NCBI RefSeq assembly: GCF_029541745.1
Contig: NZ_CP089746.1
Coordinates: forward strand, 5,837,559 to 5,901,558
Direction: 5' to 3'
Length of the DNA stretch: 64,000 nucleotides
Source of the DNA: Streptomyces sp. LX-29
GTDB taxonomy: Bacteria > Actinomycetota > Actinomycetes > Streptomycetales > Streptomycetaceae
The notes beneath the pieces are model-generated. The model had not been told where the DNA came from, made no database searches, and was given only the letters and a program-made list of their open reading frames with translations. The translations under genes and the position numbers were made by a program. This document shows positions 1 to 8,420 of the stretch, one piece after another. Within the stretch, counting starts at the first letter, position 1. Each line of letters begins with the position of its first letter.

Positions 1-866
1 GCTTCACCGCCTTCCAGGCCGGTCTGCTGCTGATGCCGATCGCGGTGGCGCAGCTGGTCTTCGCGCCCCGCGCCCCGCTGGCGGTGGAGCGGTACGGAGC
101 CCGGGTGGTGTGCGCCTGCGGCATGCTCATGGTGGCCGGGACACTCGCCGGCTTCCTGCTGCTGGACCGGGACACCCCCCTCTGGGTGCTGGAGGCGCTG
201 TTCTTCGCGCAGGGCTGCGGGATGGCGCACACCATGCCGCCCGTCACGGTGTCGATCATGCAGGCGCTCCCGCGCGAGAAGGCCGGTTCCGGCTCGGCGA
301 TCAACAACACCTTCCGCCAGGTCGGCGGCGCGCTCGGGGTCGCGGTGCTCGGTTCGCTGCTGTCGACCGTCTACCGCACGCGGATCGAGGGCGAGCTGGC
401 CGCCTTCCCCGGCCTCACCGGCGCCGAGCGGCACGCGGCCGGGGAGTCCATCGAGGCCACCCTGGCCGTGGCCGAGGAGCTGGGGCCGGCGGGACGGGCG
501 CTGACCGACCCGGCCAAGGAGGCGTTCCTGCACGCCATGCACACCACCGCGCTCAGCGCGGCGGTCATCGCGCTGATCGGCGCGCTGGTGGTGTGGTTCT
601 TCCTGCCGGGGCGGCAGGAGGCGCCGGCGGGGGCGGAGACCCCGCCGCGGCCGGAGTCCGAGCGGGAACGGGCCCGGGACCAGGAGCAGGACCAGGAGCG
701 GGAGCAGGCGTGGGAGCAGGAGCAGGCGTGGCAGCGGGAGCGGGTGGCGCCGGCCGGCCGGGCCGCGGAAACCGGGCCGGCGGTGTCCGGGCCGGAGTCG
801 GCGGACGGACCGGGCCGCGAGGGCGGGCCCGAGCCCGAGCGGACGTCGACGGGGGTGGACCGGTGA
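1..866 (+). CDS. MFS efflux transporter, DHA2 (EmrB/QacA) type, 3' part
   Basis: The gene enters from the left edge; the frame is open from base 3 and about 287 residues are visible. The segment FAQGCGMAHTMPPVTVSIM, followed by GSGSAINNTFRQVGGALG and a last hydrophobic helix ending in VVWFFLPG, is typical of the C-terminal half of 14-helix drug:proton antiporters in the inner membrane. After the last helix is an unusual cytoplasmic tail of about 75 residues rich in Glu, Gln, Arg and Pro with imperfect repeats such as EQEQAWEQEQAWQ, encoded by tandem gagcagg-like DNA. The stop overlaps the following TetR gene by four bases (GTGA), so the two are probably translated together as pump plus regulator. 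The substrate cannot be told from sequence. Confidence 0.88.
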   Translation, partial: FTAFQAGLLLMPIAVAQLVFAPRAPLAVERYGARVVCACGMLMVAGTLAGFLLLDRDTPLWVLEALFFAQGCGMAHTMPPVTVSIMQALPREKAGSGSAINNTFRQVGGALGVAVLGSLLSTVYRTRIEGELAAFPGLTGAERHAAGESIEATLAVAEELGPAGRALTDPAKEAFLHAMHTTALSAAVIALIGALVVWFFLPGRQEAPAGAETPPRPESERERARDQEQDQEREQAWEQEQAWQRERVAPAGRAAETGPAVSGPESADGPGREGGPEPERTSTGVDR

Positions 867-1507
867 ACGGGGCGGAAGCCGACGAGGCGCGCGGGCCGAT
901 ACCGGCATCGGTCCCGCGCCCGCCCGGGCGGCCGCGCAGCGCCGCGGTCGACACCGCCGTGATCGAGACCGTGCTGCGGCTGCTGGAGGACGGCGTCACC
1001 CTCGATCAGCTGTCGATGGAGCGGATAGCCCGCGAGGCGGGCGTCGGCAAGGCCACCGTGTACCGCCGCTGGCGGGGCAAGGAGGCGCTGATGCTGGACG
1101 TCATGCGCTCACTCGACGAGCCGTACCCGGAGCCGACGGGGGACTCGGTCCGGGACGACCTGGTCACCATGCTGGAGTTCATCCGCCGTCGGGGGCTGGC
1201 CAAGCGTCACTCCGCGCTGCTCCGTGCCGTCGTGGGCCAGGTGCGGGCCCATCCCGGGCTGTGGCGGCAGTACCACGAGACCGTGATAGCCGTCCGTCGG
1301 GAGACGCTGCTGGCGGTGTTGCGGCGGGGCGTGGCCCGTGGGGAGCTGCGCGCCGACGAGGACCTGGAGCTGCTCGCCGACCTGTTCACCGGCCCGATGC
1401 TGTCCCGCTCGATGCTGTACGAGTGGCAGGCGCTGCCGGAGGGGCTGGCCGAACGGATCGTCGACACGGTGCTGGAGGGCGTCCGGCCACGCGACGACCG
1501 GGACTGA
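863..1507 (+). CDS. TetR/AcrR-family transcriptional regulator
   Basis: A 214-residue protein starting at a GTG inside the stop of the upstream efflux gene. Residues about 45-75 form the helix-turn-helix (TLDQLSMERIAREAGVGKAT followed by VYRRWRGKEAL), the classic TetR signature; the C-terminal half looks like the ligand-binding domain of the TetR_C_11 kind. I chose the overlapping GTG because upstream sequence in this frame is only the shadow of the transporter. It probably represses the adjacent pump and responds to its substrate. This last point is inference from the overlap. Confidence 0.87.
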   Translation: MNGAEADEARGPIPASVPRPPGRPRSAAVDTAVIETVLRLLEDGVTLDQLSMERIAREAGVGKATVYRRWRGKEALMLDVMRSLDEPYPEPTGDSVRDDLVTMLEFIRRRGLAKRHSALLRAVVGQVRAHPGLWRQYHETVIAVRRETLLAVLRRGVARGELRADEDLELLADLFTGPMLSRSMLYEWQALPEGLAERIVDTVLEGVRPRDDRD

Positions 1508-1828
1508 GCGGGGGCGGCGGACCGGGGGCGGCGGACCGGGCGCGAGCCCCCACGCGCTGGGCCGTTCGGAGGAATTCCGGGGGCGAGATCAAGATCGACG
1601 GATATGTGCCGGTTGTGTCACAGGGGCCCCGTCCGTCGCGCAGTTCGGAACCCGTCTCCCGCGGTCGCACGTCTTCCCCCGTGAGGCGCCCGCCGTCGTC
1701 GGCGGCATCGGACGCGGCCCCCGTACGGGGCACCGCACGCCGAAAACGCCCTGGTCATCGCCTATGGTCATGCGTGGGTTCCGGCCGGGTGGGGTGCGCG
1801 GAGACGAGAGGCAGTGAGGACACAGCGA
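1508..1828. other. Intergenic region, no gene seen
   Basis: About 320 bases between the TetR gene and the phosphatase-like gene. I see no conserved reading frame or strong hairpin. A TATGGT hexamer at 1763-1768 could be the -10 element of the downstream gene, but no good -35 partner is visible. Confidence 0.4.
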
Positions 1829-2863
1829 ATGGCGCAGGCAGACACGCAGGAGACGGGACGACACGGGGACATCCCCGAGCAGACCGGCTCCCGGGTCCGG
1901 CGCCTGCTCGACCACCTCGACCGGTGGCGGCGCGACCCCGGCACCTGGCGCCGGGGCACGGTGCTGGCCGGCTGCGCGGCCGTGCTGGCGCTGGTGATGA
2001 TCTTCCACGCGCAGATCCCCAACAACGTGGGGAACCTGGGCAGTCTGCTGGAGACCTTCCTGCCGTGGCTGGGGCTGTTCGTTCCGCTGCTGCTGGTGCT
2101 CGCCCTGGTGCGGCGCTCGGCGACCGCCCTGATCGCGCTGCTGCTGCCGGCCGTCGTCTGGCTCAACCTCTTCGGCGGGCTGATGTTCGCCGACAAGTCG
2201 CGGGCCGGCGGTGACCTCACCGTCGTCACCCACAACGTCAACGCGGACAACCCCGACCCCGCCGCCACCGCGCGCGAGGTCGCGGCTTCCGGGGCGGACG
2301 TGGTGGCGCTGGAGGAACTGCGCGGCTCGGCGGTGCCGACGTACGAGCAGGCGCTGCGGGACACGTACAAGTACCACACCGTCAAGGGCACGGTGGGGCT
2401 GTGGAGCAAGTACCCGTTGCGCGACAGCGAGCCGGTGGACATCAAGATGGGCTGGACCCGTGCGCTGCGCTCCACCGTCGCCACCCCGCGCGGGGACGTG
2501 GCCGTCTACGTCGCGCACCTGCCGTCGGTGCGGGTGAAGTTCAACGCCGGCTTCACCGCCGGGCAGCGGGACGACAGCGCGGAGGCGCTGGGCGAGGCCA
2601 TCGCCGCGGAGCGGGTGGACAAGGTGATCCTGCTCGGCGACCTCAACGGCACCATGAACGACCGGGCGCTGGCCCCGGTCACCTCGCAGCTGCGCTCGGC
2701 GCAGGGCGCGGCGGGCGACGGCTTCGGCTTCAGCTGGCCGGCCTCGTTCCCGATGGCCCGGATCGACCAGATCATGGTGCGCGGCATGGACCCGGTCTCG
2801 GCGTGGACGCTGCCGCGGACGAACAGCGACCACCTGCCGGTGGCGGCGTCGGTGGAGCTCTGA
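1829..2863 (+). CDS. Membrane-anchored endonuclease/exonuclease/phosphatase family protein
   Basis: A 344-residue protein. Residues about 40-125 hold three hydrophobic helices (for example VLAGCAAVLALVMIF, FLPWLGLFVPLLLVLALV and LIALLLPAVVWLNLF). The rest is an EEP domain, presumably outside the membrane. Its motifs are in order: THNVNADN (metal-binding Asn), ALEEL (metal-binding Glu), LLGDLNGT (catalytic Asp-x-Asn) and NSDHLPV (the terminal Asp-His pair). Family members hydrolyse phosphodiesters in DNA, inositol lipids or sphingomyelin; the substrate here is unknown. The ATG at 1829 has AGGA eight bases upstream and is preferred over a GTG at 1814. A strong terminator follows. Confidence 0.82.
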   Translation: MAQADTQETGRHGDIPEQTGSRVRRLLDHLDRWRRDPGTWRRGTVLAGCAAVLALVMIFHAQIPNNVGNLGSLLETFLPWLGLFVPLLLVLALVRRSATALIALLLPAVVWLNLFGGLMFADKSRAGGDLTVVTHNVNADNPDPAATAREVAASGADVVALEELRGSAVPTYEQALRDTYKYHTVKGTVGLWSKYPLRDSEPVDIKMGWTRALRSTVATPRGDVAVYVAHLPSVRVKFNAGFTAGQRDDSAEALGEAIAAERVDKVILLGDLNGTMNDRALAPVTSQLRSAQGAAGDGFGFSWPASFPMARIDQIMVRGMDPVSAWTLPRTNSDHLPVAASVEL

Positions 2864-2883
2864 CGGCGGCGGGCCGCTGAGGT

Positions 2884-2923
2884 CGGTCCCCGGACCGGTG
2901 GCGCTCCACCGGTCCGGGGACCG
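2884..2923 (+). terminator. Strong hairpin after the EEP gene
   Basis: A perfect 18-bp stem with loop CGCT (left arm 2884-2901, right arm 2906-2923), 20 bases after the stop. There is no U-run, which is common for Streptomyces terminators. Confidence 0.8.
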
Positions 2924-2928
2924 CCGCC

Positions 2929-3022
2929 GTCCGGACCGCCGTCGTCCAGGGTGCTGCCGTCCGGACCGCAGTCGTCCGGGGTGCTGCCCGCCGTCCGGAC
3001 CGCCGTCGTCCGGGGCGCTGCC
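2929..3022. repeat. Three tandem copies of a 30-bp unit
   Basis: Copies at 2929-2958, 2959-2988 and 2993-3022, each beginning GTCCGGACCG and ending GTGCTGCC or GCGCTGCC, with one to two differences between copies. They lie between the terminator and the promoter region of the next gene. No reading frame of interest covers them. Confidence 0.8.
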
Positions 3023-3175
3023 GTCTGGGCGCCGCCGTCCGGCCGCCGTTGTTCGGAAGGTCGCCGTCACGGGGCGCCGCCGCCCTGCCCCCGGGCGCCC
3101 GCGGCGCGCCTCCGGCACTCGTAACGCGGCGTTCACCTGGGGATTCTCTCTGAGCCCCGGATGCGTGAGAGCATT

Positions 3176-3192
3176 TGTTCAGTCATTGAACA
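3176..3192. promoter_or_regulatory. Inverted repeat upstream of the DHA1 transporter
   Basis: TGTTCA, a 5-base spacer, then TGAACA: a perfect 6-bp inverted repeat 37 bases before the start, in a locally AT-rich stretch. The size fits a TetR- or MarR-family operator. No regulator gene is adjacent, so the protein that binds it is unknown. Confidence 0.45.
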
Positions 3193-3228
3193 TATTCCTC
3201 GCCGCACCTCTCCCGCGAAAGGTCTCTC

Positions 3229-4500
3229 ATGCCCCTCGCCCTGCTCGCCCTGGCCGTGGCGGCATTCGGCATCGGCACCACCGAATTCGTGATGATGGGT
3301 CTGCTGCCCAACGTCGCGGACGATCTGGGCACCTCCGTGCCCACGGCCGGGTATCTCGTCTCCGGCTACGCCGTCGGCGTCGTCGTCGGCGCCCCGCTGT
3401 TGACCGCGCTCGGCTCCCGCGTCCCACGTAAGACCATGCTGATCTGGCTCATGGCGCTCTTCACGGTCGGCAACCTGGCCTCCGCGGTGGCGCCGAACTT
3501 CGGCCTGCTGCTGGCCGGACGGGTACTCGCCGGGCTGCCGCACGGCGCCTTCTTCGGCGTCGGCTCGGTGGTGGCGGCCCGGCTGGTGGCCGAGGGGCGG
3601 CAGGCGCGGGCGGTGGCCACCATGTTCCTCGGGCTGACCGTCGCCAACATCGTCGGCGTCCCGTTCGGCACCCTGCTCGGCCAACAGCTCGGCTGGCGCG
3701 CCACCTTCCTGGTCGTCACCGCGATCGGCGTGCTCGCCATGGCCGCGCTGGCCGCGCTGGTCCCGCACATGGAGCCGGACGCCCAGGCGGGCCTGGGGCG
3801 GGAGCTGCGTGCCCTCGGCGACCGTCAGGTGCTGCTGGGCCTGCTGACCGCGGTCTTCGGCTTCGCGGGCGTCTTCGCCGTCTACAGCTACCTCGCCTCG
3901 ATGATGACCGAGGTCACCGGCTTCGCGGAGTCGTCCGTGACGGTGGTGCTGGCGCTGTTCGGCATCGGCATGACGCTCGGCGCCCTCGTCGCCGGCCCGC
4001 TCACCGACCGCGCGCTGCGCCCCACCCTCTACGGCTCGCTGACGGCGCTCGCCGTGGTGCTGGTCGCGTTCCACTTCACGGTCCAGGTGAAGTGGGCGGC
4101 CATGGCCACCGTGGTGGTGCTGGGCGCGGTCGGCTTCATGACCACCACCCCGCTCCAGATGCTGGTCATGAACAAGGCCCGCCACGCCCCCACCCTGGCC
4201 GCCGCCTCCAACCACTCCGCCTTCAACCTGGCCAACGCGGGCGGCGCCTGGCTCGGGGGTGTCGCGATCGCCGCGGGCTGGGGCTGGACCTCGCCCACCC
4301 TGGTCGGCGCCGCCCTCGCCCTGACCGGCCTGGCCATCGCGGTGACCGCCGGCCTCCTGGACCGCGGCGCGCCCGGGGACGGCTCCCGGGTGGTGGCGGT
4401 CGGCCAGGGGGTCGACCACGCGTCCGACGCCGGGGCCGGCCACGGGGCGGTGGCCGCGGGGGCGTCGACGGCGCGGGCCGGGGCCGACGGCTCCCGGTAG
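3229..4500 (+). CDS. MFS transporter, DHA1 family (AraJ/CmlR-like efflux)
   Basis: A 423-residue inner-membrane protein with about 12 predicted helices. The N-terminus (GIGTTEFVMMGLLPNVADDL) and loop 2-3 region (GSRVPRKTMLIW) are typical of the arabinose-efflux/chloramphenicol-resistance DHA1 group; motif GRVLAGLPHGAFFGVGSVVA is helix 4. GAAAGG at 3217-3222 is a good ribosome site six bases before the ATG. The last 40 residues are hydrophilic, Gly/Ala-rich and of no evident function. The substrate (sugars or drugs) cannot be decided. It is convergent with nadE across a shared terminator. Confidence 0.86.
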   Translation: MPLALLALAVAAFGIGTTEFVMMGLLPNVADDLGTSVPTAGYLVSGYAVGVVVGAPLLTALGSRVPRKTMLIWLMALFTVGNLASAVAPNFGLLLAGRVLAGLPHGAFFGVGSVVAARLVAEGRQARAVATMFLGLTVANIVGVPFGTLLGQQLGWRATFLVVTAIGVLAMAALAALVPHMEPDAQAGLGRELRALGDRQVLLGLLTAVFGFAGVFAVYSYLASMMTEVTGFAESSVTVVLALFGIGMTLGALVAGPLTDRALRPTLYGSLTALAVVLVAFHFTVQVKWAAMATVVVLGAVGFMTTTPLQMLVMNKARHAPTLAAASNHSAFNLANAGGAWLGGVAIAAGWGWTSPTLVGAALALTGLAIAVTAGLLDRGAPGDGSRVVAVGQGVDHASDAGAGHGAVAAGASTARAGADGSR

Positions 4501-4543
4501 CGCGAGGCGGCGCGCCCCGCGCACACCCCGCGCACACCTCCCG

Positions 4544-4590
4544 CACGACGACGGCCCGTCGACCGAAGCGGTCGACGGGCCGTCGTCGTG
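4544..4590. terminator. Bidirectional terminator between transporter and nadE
   Basis: A perfect 21-bp inverted repeat (4544-4564 and 4570-4590) with loop GAAGC, lying between two convergent genes; the arrangement suits termination from both sides. Confidence 0.88.
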
Positions 4591-4607
4591 GACGCCGCGG
4601 GGCGCGC

Positions 4608-6359
4608 TCAGGTGTGCTCGCGCCAGCGGTTGGTGATGGGCAGTCGTCGGTCCTTGCCGAAGCCCTTCGCGGAGATCTTGGTGCCCGGCGGGTACTGGCG
4701 GCGCTTGTACTCGGCGGTGTCCACCAGCCGTAGCACCCGTGCCACCAGCTCGTCGTCGAAGCCCGCCGCCACGACCTCCGCGCGGCTCCGGTCCTGGTCG
4801 ACGTAGAGCTCCAGGATCCGGTCGAGGACCTCGTAGTCGGGGAGCGAGTCGGTGTCCACCTGGTCCGGTCGCAGCTCGGCGCTGGGCGGCTTGGTGATGG
4901 AGTTCTCCGGGATGGGCGGGGTCTGGCCGCGCTCCTCGGCGGCGCGGTTGCGCCATCGGGCGAGGCGGAAGATCCAGGTCTTGTAGACGTCCTTGATCGG
5001 GCCGTACGCGCCCACCGAGTCGCCGTAGAGCGTCGAATAGCCGCACGCCAGCTCGGACTTGTTGCCCGGCGCGAGCACGATGTGCCCCTCCTGGTTGGAG
5101 ACGGCCATCAGCAGGGTGCCGCGCAGCCGCGCCTGGAGGTTCTCCTCGGCGAGGCCGGTGAGGCCCAGCGACCCCATGTACGCGTCGTACATCGGGGCGA
5201 TGGGGACGGTACGGAAGTTCAGCCCGGTCCGGCGGGCCAGCTCGGCCGCGTCCGCCTTGGAGTGCTCGGAGGAGTAGCGGGAGGGCATCGAGATGCCGTA
5301 CACGTTGTGCGCGCCCAGCGCGTCGCAGGCGAGGGCGGCGACCAGTGCGGAGTCGATGCCGCCGGACAGGCCGATGAGCACGCTGCGGAAGCCGTTCTTG
5401 GCGGCGTACGCGCGCAGGCCCACCACCAGCGCCGTGTAGACCTCCTCCTCGTCGCCGAGGCGGGGGGCCTGACCGCCGGAGAGCTCGGGCTGGTAGGAGG
5501 GGAGCGGATCGGCGGAGAGGGTGACGTGCTCGATGCGCAGCCCGTCGTCGACCACGCCCTCGGGCACCGGGCCCGCCGCCGGCAGGTCGAGGTCCAGCAG
5601 CACGCAGCCCTCGGCGAACTGCGGGGCGCGGGCGATCACTTCGCCGTCACGGTCCACGACGATCGAGTCGCCGTCGAAGACCAGCTCGTCCTGGCCGCCG
5701 ATCATCGCCAGATAGGCGGTGGTGCAGCCGGCCTCCTGGGCCCGCTTGCGGACCAGGTCCAGCCGGGTGTCGTCCTTCTCGCGCTCGTACGGGGAGGCGT
5801 TGATGGAGAGCAGCAGCCCGGCGCCGGCGGAGCGGGTGGCCGGCACCCGGCCGCCGTCCTGCCACAGGTCCTCGCAGATGGCGAGCGCGACGTCGACCCC
5901 GTGGACGCGGACGACGGGCAGCGTGTCGCCGGGGACGAAGTAGCGGAACTCGTCGAAGACGCCGTAGTTGGGCAGGTGGTGCTTGGCGAAGGTGAGGGCG
6001 ACCTCGCCCCGGTGCAGCACCGCCGCCGCGTTCTGCGGGGCGCCCGCCGGCTGGCCGTAGCGCGGCGCGGCCTGCTCGCCGCGGTCCAGATAGCCGACGA
6101 CGACCGGCAGCTCGCCCAGGCCCTCGCGCTCCAGCCGGGCGGCGAGCGCGCGCAGCTCGGCGCGGGACGCCTCGACGAAGGACGACCGCAGGGCCAGGTC
6201 CTCGACGGGGTAGCCGGTCAGCGCCATCTCGGGGAAGGCCACCAGGTGGGCGCCCTGCTCGGCGGAGTGCCGGGTCCAGTGGACGATCGTCTCGGCGTTG
6301 CCGGCCAGGTCGCCGACGGTCGAGTCGATCTGGTTCAGAGCGAGGCGAAGTTGAGGCAC
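4608..6359 (-). CDS. nadE: Glutamine-dependent NAD+ synthetase
   Basis: A 583-residue two-domain cytoplasmic enzyme. Residues 1-270 are a nitrilase-fold glutaminase with the Glu-Lys-Cys triad visible at Glu44 (FPEMALTGY), Lys126 (KHHLPNYG) and Cys162 (AICEDLW). Residues about 300-583 are the NAD synthase domain with the PP-loop SGGIDS at 332-337. It amidates nicotinic acid adenine dinucleotide to NAD+ using ammonia from glutamine and ATP. Length and domain order match the actinobacterial glutamine-dependent type. It is a single gene ending at the shared terminator. Confidence 0.96.
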   Translation of the reverse strand: MPQLRLALNQIDSTVGDLAGNAETIVHWTRHSAEQGAHLVAFPEMALTGYPVEDLALRSSFVEASRAELRALAARLEREGLGELPVVVGYLDRGEQAAPRYGQPAGAPQNAAAVLHRGEVALTFAKHHLPNYGVFDEFRYFVPGDTLPVVRVHGVDVALAICEDLWQDGGRVPATRSAGAGLLLSINASPYEREKDDTRLDLVRKRAQEAGCTTAYLAMIGGQDELVFDGDSIVVDRDGEVIARAPQFAEGCVLLDLDLPAAGPVPEGVVDDGLRIEHVTLSADPLPSYQPELSGGQAPRLGDEEEVYTALVVGLRAYAAKNGFRSVLIGLSGGIDSALVAALACDALGAHNVYGISMPSRYSSEHSKADAAELARRTGLNFRTVPIAPMYDAYMGSLGLTGLAEENLQARLRGTLLMAVSNQEGHIVLAPGNKSELACGYSTLYGDSVGAYGPIKDVYKTWIFRLARWRNRAAEERGQTPPIPENSITKPPSAELRPDQVDTDSLPDYEVLDRILELYVDQDRSRAEVVAAGFDDELVARVLRLVDTAEYKRRQYPPGTKISAKGFGKDRRLPITNRWREHT

Positions 6360-6459
6360 GGTGCCAGTGTAAGCGGCCCGACCGGGATTAATCGTCTATC
6401 TGACGCGATGGCCTCGCGTGGGGAGCGCCACACCCCGCGCGAGGCCATCCCGCGCCCGC

Positions 6460-6546
6460 CGGACAGCCGCCGGATCACCCGTCGGACGCCCTGCCGGACG
6501 GTCGGGCGCCCCGACCGTCGGACAGCCGCCGGATCACCCGTCGGAC
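6460..6546. repeat. 28-bp direct repeat around a hairpin
   Basis: The sequence beginning CGGACAGCCGCCGGATC occurs identically at 6460-6487 and 6519-6546. Between the copies is a 10-bp stem with loop CGC (6497-6519). It lies in the nadE upstream region; related partial copies (GTCGGCCGGATCGCCCGTCG) follow. Function unknown. Confidence 0.7.
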
Positions 6547-6599
6547 GGTCGGCCGGATCGCCCGTCGGGTCGGGGCCTCAGCGGATCTGGTGCATTCGG

Positions 6600-6705
6600 C
6601 TGCGGTTCGGAAGCGCCCTGAAGGGGCGCGGGGCTGTGACATGTGCGGCTCCGCCGCGTGGGCGCGACCAGCCACAACGGGCCCGCAGGCGAACGACGGG
6701 CCCGT
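6600..6705. repeat. Probable dispersed Streptomyces intergenic repeat
   Basis: The stretch containing GCGCCCTGAAGGGGCGCGGG, then GGCGCGACCAGCCACAACGG, closely resembles a short palindrome-bearing repeat I recall as scattered through intergenic regions of many Streptomyces chromosomes. A copy-number check was not possible here. Confidence 0.5.
6677..6705 (-). terminator. Hairpin downstream of the multicopper oxidase gene
   Basis: ACGGGCCCG (6677-6685) pairs with CGGGCCCGT (6697-6705) around an 11-base loop, 22 bases past the stop of the oxidase gene on the minus strand. It overlaps the dispersed repeat described above. Confidence 0.55.
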
Positions 6706-6727
6706 CACGACACTTCCCGCGGAGCGC

Positions 6728-8368
6728 TCAGTCGCGGTAGCCGAGCACCGCCATCATCCCGGCCTCCGCGTGGTAGACGTTGTGGCAGTGGATCATCCAC
6801 AGTCCCGGGTTGTCCGCGTCGAAGTCGACGTCGAGCGTCTCGCCGGGCCGCACGATCGCGGTGTCCTTGCGGGGGCCACCGCCCGGCAGCGCGAAGGTGT
6901 GCCCGTGCAGGTGCATCGGGTGCCACATCCCGGTGCCGTTGACGAACGACAGCCGCACCCGTTCACCCGAACGGACCGGGAGGCGCTCGGCCGGGTCGTA
7001 CCGCTTGCCGTTGATCGCCCAGTCGTACGCCGCCATGGAGCCGCTCAGCCGCAGGGTGACCGTCCGGTCCGGCTCGCGCCGCGTCAGCCGCACCCCCTCC
7101 GCGGCCTTGAGTCGATCGGCGGTGAGCACCCTGCCGTCCAGCTCCTTCGGGCGGGCGGAGGGCGCCGGCGCCGCGCCGCCGCCGGTGCGCAGCAGTGCCC
7201 GCGCCGCCCGCCGCTTGCCCTCGGCGACCGCGGTCAGCGGGAAGACCCCGTCCCCGGCCGTGACCAGGACGTCGTACCGCTCGCCCATGCCCAGCAGCAG
7301 CGCGTCGGTGCGCGCGTGGGTGACCGGGAAGCCGTCGGTGTGGGTGACCGTCATGGAGTGGCCGCCGAGCGCGACCCGGAAGGCGGTGTCCCCGCCGGCG
7401 TTGACGAACCGGATCCGGATCCGGTCGCCGGGCTTGGCCCGGAAGGTCTGCGGATCCTCCGCCGAGCGCCCGTTGACCAGGTAGTACGGATAGGCCACGT
7501 CGCCCGCGTCGCCGCCGAGGAGCTCACTGGTGGCGCCCATCAGCATCCGGGACGGGCCGGTGGGGTCCGGGCTCCGGCGCGGGGCGTCCGGGGCAGCGGG
7601 GGCGGCTGGAGCGGCCGGAGCGGCCATGCCGCTCATGTCGTGCCCGTCGTGCCCGCCTCCGTTCCCTCCTCCCTGTCCGCCGTGGCCTCCGCCGTGGTCC
7701 ATGCCCTCGTCGGAGCCCGAGCCCATGCCCTTGCTCAGCTCGGCCAGCACCGCGTCGGGGGTGCTGCCGTCCACCCCGTCGACCCAGTCGTCCAGCACGA
7801 CCACCCACTCCTTGTCGTAGGCGAGCGGCTCCTTCGGGTCCTCGACGATGAGCGGGGCGTACAGGCCCCGGTCCTGCTGGGTGCCCGAGTGCGGGTGGAA
7901 CCAGTAGGTGCCGGGGTCCGGGACCGCGAAGCGGTAGGTGAAGGAGGCACCCGGCTTGACGGCCCGCTGGGTGAGCCCGGGAACCCCGTCCATGGCGTTC
8001 CGCAGGGCGATCCCGTGCCAGTGCAGGGAGGTGGCCTGGGGGAGGTGGTTGGCCAGGGTGACCGCCAGGGTGTCCCCGGCGGTGGCGCGGATCTCCCGGC
8101 CGGGCAGGTCGTCGCCGTAGGCCCAGGACCGGACCGTACGGCCGGCGCCCAGGTCGAGCCGGGTGGCGGCGGCGGTCAGAGCGATCTTCTGGTCGGCCGG
8201 GCCCTCGCCGGCCGATCCGTCGTCGGAGCCGGAGCGGTGGCCCGCGGGGTGGCCGCCAGCGGACGTGTCGTCGCGGCCGGACGAGCAGGCGGCGAGCAGG
8301 CCGCCGCCGGCGAGGGTGATTCCCGCGCCGAGCACGGCACGGCGGGAGTGGATGTGCGTCACGGACAT
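6728..8368 (-). CDS. Tat-exported multicopper oxidase (laccase-like) lipoprotein
   Basis: A 546-residue protein with a Tat/lipoprotein signal (SRRAVLGAG, lipobox LAAC near residue 28), so it is probably anchored outside the membrane. All four copper motifs are present: HWHG, HPHSG, HPMHLHGH and HCHNVYHAEAGMM, forming the type 1 and the type 2/3 trinuclear centres. Between cupredoxin domains 1 and 2, at about residues 215-250, is an insert rich in His, Met and Gly (GMDHGGGHGG, GHDGHDMSGM) like the copper-loading loops of CueO/CopA-type oxidases. It likely oxidises Cu(I) or phenols at the cell surface. The His-rich gene lies 52 bases upstream in the same direction, probably in the same operon, behind a CsoR-like site. 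Confidence 0.93.
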   Translation of the reverse strand: MSVTHIHSRRAVLGAGITLAGGGLLAACSSGRDDTSAGGHPAGHRSGSDDGSAGEGPADQKIALTAAATRLDLGAGRTVRSWAYGDDLPGREIRATAGDTLAVTLANHLPQATSLHWHGIALRNAMDGVPGLTQRAVKPGASFTYRFAVPDPGTYWFHPHSGTQQDRGLYAPLIVEDPKEPLAYDKEWVVVLDDWVDGVDGSTPDAVLAELSKGMGSGSDEGMDHGGGHGGQGGGNGGGHDGHDMSGMAAPAAPAAPAAPDAPRRSPDPTGPSRMLMGATSELLGGDAGDVAYPYYLVNGRSAEDPQTFRAKPGDRIRIRFVNAGGDTAFRVALGGHSMTVTHTDGFPVTHARTDALLLGMGERYDVLVTAGDGVFPLTAVAEGKRRAARALLRTGGGAAPAPSARPKELDGRVLTADRLKAAEGVRLTRREPDRTVTLRLSGSMAAYDWAINGKRYDPAERLPVRSGERVRLSFVNGTGMWHPMHLHGHTFALPGGGPRKDTAIVRPGETLDVDFDADNPGLWMIHCHNVYHAEAGMMAVLGYRD

Positions 8369-8420
8369 ACCTCAGGTCTTGTCGGTGGTCTGAGCAGGCG
8401 GAGCGGAGGCGTCCGCGCTC

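Noticed and set aside
2929..3022. Possible CRISPR array from three 30-bp repeats
   Set aside because: There are no spacers of constant length between repeats, only 0-4 bases.
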